In this document: piece after piece, positions 30,306 through 35,235 of the stretch
Numbering within the stretch: position 1 is the stretch's first letter
Layout: the number at the start of each line of letters is the position of its first letter
NCBI GenBank assembly: GCA_002384815.1
Contig: DGBN01000021.1
Coordinates: 1 to 35,235 of the forward strand
Length of the DNA: 35,235 bases
Reading direction: 5' to 3'
From: Oxalobacteraceae bacterium UBA4003
Lineage (GTDB): Bacteria > Pseudomonadota > Gammaproteobacteria > Burkholderiales > Burkholderiaceae_D
The notes under the pieces: generated by a model
Told to the model about the DNA's origin: nothing
Databases searched by the model: none
Seen by the model: the letters and a program-made list of their open reading frames with translations, nothing else
Made by a program: the position numbers and the translations under genes

Positions 30306-32540
30306 TTAGAACTTGAGATTTGCCGACAGGAATGCCGAGCGTGGTTGACCCAGCGTGTAACGGCTGCCGCCATTATTTACTGATTGAACATAGAACTTGT
30401 CCGCAAGGTTATACACGTTCAATTGCAACGACAGGTTCTTGCTGACTTCGTAGGAAGCCATCGCATCGAAGACAGTGTACGAAGGCAGTTGGGCAACGTT
30501 GGTCGTCGGAGCCGCAGCATTTGCCGAACGGAGCTGAGAATCCACATAACGCGCGCCACCTCCGAGCGTCAAGCCGAACGGGAATCGATACGTCGTCCAC
30601 GCCGTTGCCGTCAGCTTCGGTGACCAGTTCAGACTGCCGCCGGTTTGCGTAGTGCTTCCCTCTACCGTCTCGGTATCCTGACGCGTGATGCCTCCACTGA
30701 TCTGCCATGCCGACGTAATCTGCCCGACCAGGCCCAACTCTATGCCCTTGACGCGCTGTTTGCCGAATGCGGTCACTTCGTTCGTCACTGGATCGCTTTG
30801 CACGGCGGCATTTTCGTTTTCCGTACGGAAGATGGCTGCCGTAAATGCCAGACGATTATCCATCAAGTCCCACTTGGTGCCCACTTCGACATTCTTGGAT
30901 TTCTGCGGATCGAGGTTTGGATTATTGATGGCCTGACCGCCACTCGTCGAAGTGCTCAGCGTGAAGTTATCACTACCAGGTGGTTTTTGGGAACTGGCAT
31001 AGGCTACATAGACACTGCCATTCTCAGCCGGTTTATACAAAGCACCGACTTTCCAGGTCAACAGATTGTCGCTGGCGTCCAGATTCAGCGGCGTTGCCGT
31101 ATTGGTGAAATCGGTGCTGTAATGTTCATAACGTACACCGCCATTCACCTGAAACGCCTCATTGAGCTTGATCGTGTCGAACAGATAGGCTGCTACCGTT
31201 GTAGTGTCGCCCTCAGTCTTCTGACCATTTTTTACCAACGGCTGGAATACGTCACTCACGCTCGGATTGTATAGATTCGCAGCTTGCTGACCCGTCACTG
31301 ATGCGTAGAGACTGTTACGCTGTTTTTCGTGGATAAATTCCACACCGCCGCTCAACGAATGCTTGATGCCGCCCGCTTCCAATTCTGCAGTGACATTTGT
31401 CTGGTTAGTCAGGATCTCGTTGCGCTGATCTTTGCCTTGACGAGAACGGCTGACCGTCCATGTACTTGGATCTGCTGAAGGTGCTGTAATGGCATTAATA
31501 CCGGTCAGGTTGTATTCTTGATCGGTGATGCCATAGCGTGTCGTATTGCGAATCGTGACGTTTGGCGTGATGTCATGCTCGATGAATGCCGTAAACATAT
31601 TCGCGTCGACATCATTGAAATCACTAGGTGAACCATAGTAATTGCTGCGGTCTACCTTACGTAAATTATCCGGATATGGGAATGCGGCTCCTCCCGATTG
31701 GGAAGGAACTTGAAAACCCGGAATGCCAATCGCCGGAATTCCGCCGTCCGGACGATTGCGCTGTTCCACATGCAGGAAGTTCAGCGTGACGCGCGTTGGC
31801 GTATTCAGACCAAACGAAATCGACGGGGCGATACCCAGCGATTTGTTCTTGACCCAGTCACGATCCTCGACGCCACCGGTGTCGGAAAGAAGATTCAGAC
31901 GGAAAGCTGAATTGTCGCCGAACTGGCGGTTCACGTCTGCCGCTGCACGAACGCTGCCGGCAGTACGAGCACCAATGGAAGCATTGTTGAAATCCTCCGC
32001 TTTTGCTTTCTTGCTTTCCAGGTTCACGTAGCCGGACGGAGCACCGCGACCGTTATCCGAACCGGACGGGCCTTTTACAATCTCGACTTGCTCGATATTG
32101 AATACGTCACGCGTGACCGTTCCCAAATCACGAATACCGTCGATGAAAATGCTGCCCGACGTATCGAAACCGCGCAGGAAAATGGAATCGCCGGTGGCGG
32201 TATTCCCGTTCTCGCCCATCGTCATCGTGACACCGGGCGTATTGCGCAATGCCTCGGTCAGCGTCGTCGCACCCTGGTCTTGCAACAATTCTTTCTTGAT
32301 AACCGTAATCGTCTGCGGGGTATTGACCAGTGCTTGCGTGAATTTAGGCGAAGAAACCTTTTCCGCCTTGTATGTTTCAGCGGCACCTTGCACAGTGATT
32401 TGGGGCAATGTGCCCGATTGCTTGGCAAAATCGCCTGCTTGTTGCGCATAGGCCGGCAATGCCAAGACTGCCAACGCAACTGCTGCCGAGCAATTCAACC
32501 GGCGGCCGACTGGGTGCTTGCGGCTTTTGATATGAGCCAT
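30306..32540 (-). CDS. fiu: TonB-dependent catecholate siderophore receptor Fiu
   Basis: A 744-residue outer-membrane receptor. The signal peptide runs to about residue 32 (AAVALAVLALPAYA). The plug (about 50-200) has TITVIKKELLQDQGATTL, LRNTPGVTMTMGENGN, SIFLRGFDTSGSIFIDGIRD and VEIVKGPSGSDNGRGAPSG. The 22-strand barrel ends RSAFLSANLKF with a C-terminal Phe. Many segments match E. coli Fiu (EHDITPNVTIRNTTRYG, QLNVYNLAD). Fiu imports monomeric catechol-iron complexes and catechol-linked antibiotics. GGAGG precedes ATG 32540. A Fur-box promoter lies upstream and piuC downstream. Confidence 0.92.
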   Translation of the reverse strand: MAHIKSRKHPVGRRLNCSAAVALAVLALPAYAQQAGDFAKQSGTLPQITVQGAAETYKAEKVSSPKFTQALVNTPQTITVIKKELLQDQGATTLTEALRNTPGVTMTMGENGNTATGDSIFLRGFDTSGSIFIDGIRDLGTVTRDVFNIEQVEIVKGPSGSDNGRGAPSGYVNLESKKAKAEDFNNASIGARTAGSVRAAADVNRQFGDNSAFRLNLLSDTGGVEDRDWVKNKSLGIAPSISFGLNTPTRVTLNFLHVEQRNRPDGGIPAIGIPGFQVPSQSGGAAFPYPDNLRKVDRSNYYGSPSDFNDVDANMFTAFIEHDITPNVTIRNTTRYGITDQEYNLTGINAITAPSADPSTWTVSRSRQGKDQRNEILTNQTNVTAELEAGGIKHSLSGGVEFIHEKQRNSLYASVTGQQAANLYNPSVSDVFQPLVKNGQKTEGDTTTVAAYLFDTIKLNEAFQVNGGVRYEHYSTDFTNTATPLNLDASDNLLTWKVGALYKPAENGSVYVAYASSQKPPGSDNFTLSTSTSGGQAINNPNLDPQKSKNVEVGTKWDLMDNRLAFTAAIFRTENENAAVQSDPVTNEVTAFGKQRVKGIELGLVGQITSAWQISGGITRQDTETVEGSTTQTGGSLNWSPKLTATAWTTYRFPFGLTLGGGARYVDSQLRSANAAAPTTNVAQLPSYTVFDAMASYEVSKNLSLQLNVYNLADKFYVQSVNNGGSRYTLGQPRSAFLSANLKF

Positions 32541-32652
32541 CTGTGTTTCCTCCAAGGTGGTGTAGACATAGGCTGGCTAGTCTGCAACGGCCCTTACGGG
32601 AGGTATGATTCAGATGGCTGGCATTGATCGATTGATATCGATGAGAATACGT

Positions 32653-32681
32653 ATGATAATTATTCTCATTTGAATGGTCAA
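32653..32681 (-). promoter_or_regulatory. Fur-regulated promoter of fiu
   Basis: On the minus strand it reads TTGACC (32681-32676), 17 bases of spacer, then TATCAT (32658-32653). Inside it, TGATAATTATTCTCA (32654-32668, plus strand) matches 13 of 14 defined positions of the Fur 7-1-7 site and overlaps the -10 box. A second half-dyad ATGAGAAT (32641-32648) extends the site, as in multi-dimer Fur operators. Confidence 0.85.
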
Positions 32682-32789
32682 CGCATCCGTCGATGACTGT
32701 CGCATTTATGCGACGTGTTTGTTTGCCCAACCGAGAGCGTCAGGTCCGGCGAAATTAATTTATTAAACTCGCTATTCTGTCGCTTGTTG

Positions 32790-33599
32790 TCAAACTACCT
32801 TGAGCCCGGCATACGCCGGATTGCCGGCAGGATACGCCAGTTTCAACTTCTCCAGCGTTTCCAGCACGATGGATGCGATCGCCAGATTGCGATGGGTTTT
32901 TGAATCGGCAGGGATCACGTACCACGGCGCGTAATCGGCATCGGTTTCAGCTATTGCCTTTGCGTACAAGCGTTGGTAATCGTCCCAGTACTTGCGCTCT
33001 TCCAGGTCATTGGGATCAAACTTCCAATGTTTGTCAGGGTCGGCAATACGTTCTTCCAGTCGCTGCTTTTGCTCGTCGCTGGAGATATGCAAAAAGAACT
33101 TGAGAATGATCGTGCCGGTTTCAGCCAGCATCTTTTCAAATGAGCGAATGTGCTCATAACGCCGCGTGCATTCCTTGTCATCTATCCAGTCATGCACACG
33201 CGTGATCAATACGTCCTCGTAATGACTGCGGTTGAAGATGGTAACCTCGCCATTGCCCGGCACTTTCTGATGTACACGCCATAGAAAATCGTGCGCCTTC
33301 TCTTCTACTGTCGGCGCCTTGAATGCAACACTGCTGACACCCAAAGGGTCGATCTTGCCGAACACACCGCGCACCGTACCGTCCTTGCCCGAGGTATCCA
33401 TCCCTTGCAATACGATCAGTATCTTGTGCTTGCGCTGCGCGTACAGCACGTCCTGCAGTTCGGCAATCCGTTGTGCAAGCGCATCGACCTGCAATTTATC
33501 TTCGGCCTTGTCACCGCTGGAAAGCGGCTTATCGCCGGCATCCGCATCCACTACCTTCTGCTTTTTAGTCGCCCGGAACTGTTGCTCGATGCTGCTCAT
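32790..33599 (-). CDS. ppk2: Polyphosphate kinase 2 family (polyphosphate:nucleotide phosphotransferase)
   Basis: A 269-residue one-domain PPK2 protein that transfers phosphate between polyphosphate and nucleotides. Walker A is GMDTSGKDGT (about 66-75), followed by the family FKAPT segment, Walker B FNRSHYEDVL (about 122-131), the lid RRYEHIRSFEKML, and KFFLHISSDEQKQRLEER. WKFDPNDLEERKYWDDY and APWYVIPADSKTHRN complete the family signature. One-domain PPK2s of this length and start resemble class III enzymes that phosphorylate AMP and ADP; the class is inferred. GGAG precedes the ATG. The gene starts two bases after the CoA-binding-protein stop. Confidence 0.92.
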   Translation of the reverse strand: MSSIEQQFRATKKQKVVDADAGDKPLSSGDKAEDKLQVDALAQRIAELQDVLYAQRKHKILIVLQGMDTSGKDGTVRGVFGKIDPLGVSSVAFKAPTVEEKAHDFLWRVHQKVPGNGEVTIFNRSHYEDVLITRVHDWIDDKECTRRYEHIRSFEKMLAETGTIILKFFLHISSDEQKQRLEERIADPDKHWKFDPNDLEERKYWDDYQRLYAKAIAETDADYAPWYVIPADSKTHRNLAIASIVLETLEKLKLAYPAGNPAYAGLKVV

Positions 33600-33601
33600 G
33601 T

Positions 33602-34054
33602 TTATCTCCGCTCACCTTGTTCGGCATGCCAGATGGCATGGTCGATTTTTGTACAACGATCTGCCACCACATTCAGGCCGGCAGCACGCGCCTTGTCGGT
33701 TGCCGCTTCATTGATAACGCCGATTTGCAGCCATACCCCGCGGGCACGGACCGCAATGGCTTCATCAACAATCGGCCCCACCAATTCGGATTTGCGGAAG
33801 ATATCCACCAGATCGATACGCGTTTGCTGCTCCTCCAACGCTGCGGCTGCCAAGGTCAACGTCGCATAACAATGCTCACCGAGAAAGTGAGTGCCGGCAC
33901 ACACAGGATTGACTGGAATAATTCGATAACCATGGCGTTGCAGGTAGGCAGCAACTCCATGGCTGGGCCTATCCGATTTGGGTGACAAACCGACTATCGC
34001 GATCACGCGTGATTCGGCCAGCAGCTTGACGATGGTTTGCGGATTCTGATTCAT
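33602..34054 (-). CDS. CoA-binding domain protein (YccU-like)
   Basis: A 150-residue protein with a single CoA_binding_2 Rossmann domain: RVIAIVGLSPKSDRPSHGVA (about 16-35), AYLQRHGYRIIPVNP, IDLVDIFRKSELVGPIVDEA and GVWLQIGVINEAATDKARAA. DRCTKIDHAIWH completes the family end. It resembles E. coli YccU, the free-standing version of the succinyl-CoA synthetase nucleotide-fold domain; the role is unknown. AAGGAATC precedes the ATG. It is the first gene of a pair with ppk2, and its promoter must lie in the 65 bases after the ATP synthase terminator or in read-through. Confidence 0.9.
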   Translation of the reverse strand: MNQNPQTIVKLLAESRVIAIVGLSPKSDRPSHGVAAYLQRHGYRIIPVNPVCAGTHFLGEHCYATLTLAAAALEEQQTRIDLVDIFRKSELVGPIVDEAIAVRARGVWLQIGVINEAATDKARAAGLNVVADRCTKIDHAIWHAEQGERR

Positions 34055-34065
34055 GATTCCTTTTC

Positions 34066-34098
34066 CAAAAACAAGAAGGGCAGCCTGAGCTGCCCTTC
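34066..34098 (-). terminator. Rho-independent terminator of the ATP synthase operon
   Basis: A 10-bp perfect stem GAAGGGCAGC/GCTGCCCTTC (34075-34084/34089-34098) with a CTGA loop. On the minus strand it is followed by TTGTTTTTGG. It lies 21 bases after the atpC stop. Confidence 0.88.
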
Positions 34099-34119
34099 AT
34101 TGTATGCGGGAATTCCCGA

Positions 34120-34542
34120 TTAACGCTTGTGGCGCAATCTTTGAATCGCCGCCAACTGTGCAATCGCGGAGGCCAACTCGGCCTGTGCTTGTGCGTAGTC
34201 GATTTTCGATTCTTTATTGACCAGTGCTTCTTCGGCCAATCGTTTTGCTTCTGCTGCCTTGGCTTCGTCCAGATCACCACCACGGATCGCGGTGTCGGCC
34301 AGAACCGTCACGCCATCCGGTTGCACTTCGAGAATACCGCCCGCTACAAAGACAAATTCGTCTTCAGCCTGGCCGGCAATCTTGATGCGAACCGCACCTG
34401 GTCGGATGCGTGTGATCAGTGGCGTGTGACCCGGCAAGATGCCGAGTTCGCCTGATTCGCCTGGCAGCGCGACAAACTCTGCTTCACCGGAGAAGATTTC
34501 TTCTTCGGCGGAGACCACCTCTACGCGCATTGTATGTGCCAT
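34120..34542 (-). CDS. atpC: ATP synthase epsilon subunit AtpC
   Basis: A 140-residue epsilon subunit of F1, part of the central stalk and an inhibitor of ATP hydrolysis. The N-terminal beta-sandwich (1-85) carries the family stretch GESGELGILPGHTPLITRIR, then FVFVAGGILEVQPDGVTVLA. The C-terminal helical hairpin (about 90-140, DEAKAAEAKRLAEEALVNKE and LASAIAQLAAIQRLRHKR) is the inhibitory domain. The length is typical. AAGG precedes the ATG. Last gene of the atp operon. Confidence 0.96.
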   Translation of the reverse strand: MAHTMRVEVVSAEEEIFSGEAEFVALPGESGELGILPGHTPLITRIRPGAVRIKIAGQAEDEFVFVAGGILEVQPDGVTVLADTAIRGGDLDEAKAAEAKRLAEEALVNKESKIDYAQAQAELASAIAQLAAIQRLRHKR

Positions 34543-34583
34543 GTTAGAACCTTATTTCTTCGTGCTAAGACCGGAAAACGTTT

Positions 34584-34610
34584 GCTTGCGCAGTTTGAAG
34601 CTGCGCAAGC
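34584..34610 (-). other. Intercistronic hairpin between atpD and atpC
   Basis: A perfect 10-bp stem GCTTGCGCAG/CTGCGCAAGC (34584-34593/34601-34610) with a 7-base loop in the 78-base gap between atpD and atpC. It lacks a T-run, so it is more likely an mRNA-stability or translation element than a terminator. Confidence 0.6.
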
Positions 34611-34620
34611 TGCTCAATGA

Positions 34621-35235
34621 TTAGTTGAGTTTTTTCGCTTTTTCGATTGCTTCTTCGATAGTGCCTACCATGTAGAACGCTTGTTCTGGCAGGTGATCGA
34701 GTTCGCCGGATGCGATCATTTTGAAACCATTGATCGTATCTTTGAGCGAAACGTATTTACCTGGTGCGCCGGTAAATACTTCAGCAACGTGGAACGGTTG
34801 CGACAGGAAACGTTGCATCTTACGTGCACGTGCGACCAGCAGTTTGTCTTCCGGCGCCAGCTCGTCCATACCCAGAATCGCGATAATGTCGCGCAATTCC
34901 TTGTAGCGTTGCAAGGTACCTTGAACAGCGCGAGCTGTGTCGTAGTGATCTTGGCCAACGACGAGCGGATCCAATTGACGCGAGGTCGAATCGAGTGGAT
35001 CAACCGCTGGGTAAATACCAAGCGATGCGATGTCACGCGACAGAACAACGGTGGAATCCAAGTGAGCAAACGTGGTTGCCGGCGATGGATCGGTCAAATC
35101 ATCCGCTGGAACGTAGACGGCCTGGATCGATGTGATCGAACCGGTTTTTGTCGATGTAATACGTTCTTGCAAACGGCCCATTTCTTCAGCCAGCGTAGGT
35201 TGATAACCCACAGCCGAAGGCATACGACCCAGCAA
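34621..35235 (-). CDS. atpD: ATP synthase beta subunit AtpD, C-terminal 204 residues (cut by window edge)
   Basis: The C-terminal part of the catalytic beta subunit of F1 ATP synthase; the Walker A region lies beyond the window end. Visible are GRMPSAVGYQPTLAEEMGRL (about residues 260-280 of a full subunit), ERITSTKTGSITSIQAVYVP, VPADDLTDPSPATTFAHLD (Walker-B-following region) and LSRDIASLGIYPAVDPLDS. DELAPEDKLLVARARKMQRF (the DELSEED-like lever, here DELAPED) and a normal C terminus follow. The reading frame is intact to the last base. It is followed by atpC, as in the standard atp operon. Confidence 0.97.
   Translation of the reverse strand: MLGRMPSAVGYQPTLAEEMGRLQERITSTKTGSITSIQAVYVPADDLTDPSPATTFAHLDSTVVLSRDIASLGIYPAVDPLDSTSRQLDPLVVGQDHYDTARAVQGTLQRYKELRDIIAILGMDELAPEDKLLVARARKMQRFLSQPFHVAEVFTGAPGKYVSLKDTINGFKMIASGELDHLPEQAFYMVGTIEEAIEKAKKLN

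Noticed and set aside
1..35235. Prophage, transposon, toxin-antitoxin or secondary-metabolite cluster
   Set aside because: No integrase, transposase, terminal repeats, toxin-antitoxin pair or polyketide/peptide synthetase gene was found; the genes are core or ordinary accessory functions.

Overview
The window reads as chromosomal DNA of a betaproteobacterium. Protein similarity, gene order and the roughly 54 % G+C feel of the sequence point to Burkholderiales, probably Oxalobacteraceae (Herminiimonas/Janthinobacterium-like). This rests on family recognition only; no search was run. No insertion sequence, prophage, transposon or CRISPR array is visible. Nearly every base is accounted for by intact genes.

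Layout. 1-2.3 kb: the 3' part of a tRNA-Asp gene with its terminator, a structured non-coding element, queH (tRNA queuosine) and, convergent to it, dinB (Pol IV) behind a LexA-type box. 2.4-4.3 kb: three orphan genes (a small secreted protein, a coiled-coil tail-anchored protein and a 236-residue protein). 4.2-9.3 kb, minus strand: a VF530-family gene, DUF2288, slyX, rep helicase and the two-gene K+ uptake system ktrB-ktrA. 9.5-11.9 kb: a DUF1857 protein, a BON-domain lipoprotein, a glycine-zipper protein and a MarC membrane protein. 11.9-15.9 kb, minus strand: a complete (hydroxy)ectoine operon ectABCD preceded by a MarR-family regulator that has a textbook sigma-70 promoter and an adjacent palindrome. 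15.9-19.1 kb: an elaA-like acetyltransferase, an LprI-like protein, DUF2164 and priA. 19.1-20.25 kb: a 1.1-kb AT-rich non-coding locus built from three direct repeats of about 170 bp, each with three DnaA boxes and one perfect-consensus IHF site. 20.25-24.8 kb: hemE, a small membrane protein, glpD, yegP, hsp20 and an overlooked 34-codon ORF.

24.8-32.7 kb is an iron-acquisition region. A rightward operon encodes a PepSY membrane protein, a periplasmic DUF2271 protein with a covalent-flavinylation motif (DGLSGAT), a DUF4198 protein, the FMN transferase ApbE and a membrane-anchored flavodoxin/FNR reductase. It converges on a leftward fiu (catecholate TonB receptor)-piuC pair. Both transcription units have Fur-like boxes at their promoters. 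Together they suggest that a receptor imports ferric catecholates while an NADPH-to-periplasm flavin/heme chain delivers electrons, plausibly to reduce the iron. 32.8-35.2 kb: ppk2, a CoA-binding protein, and the 3' end of the ATP synthase operon (atpC and partial atpD).

The two places most worth a second look are the tripled DnaA/IHF locus between priA and hemE (origin or datA-like titration site) and the flavinylated extracytoplasmic electron-transfer operon.
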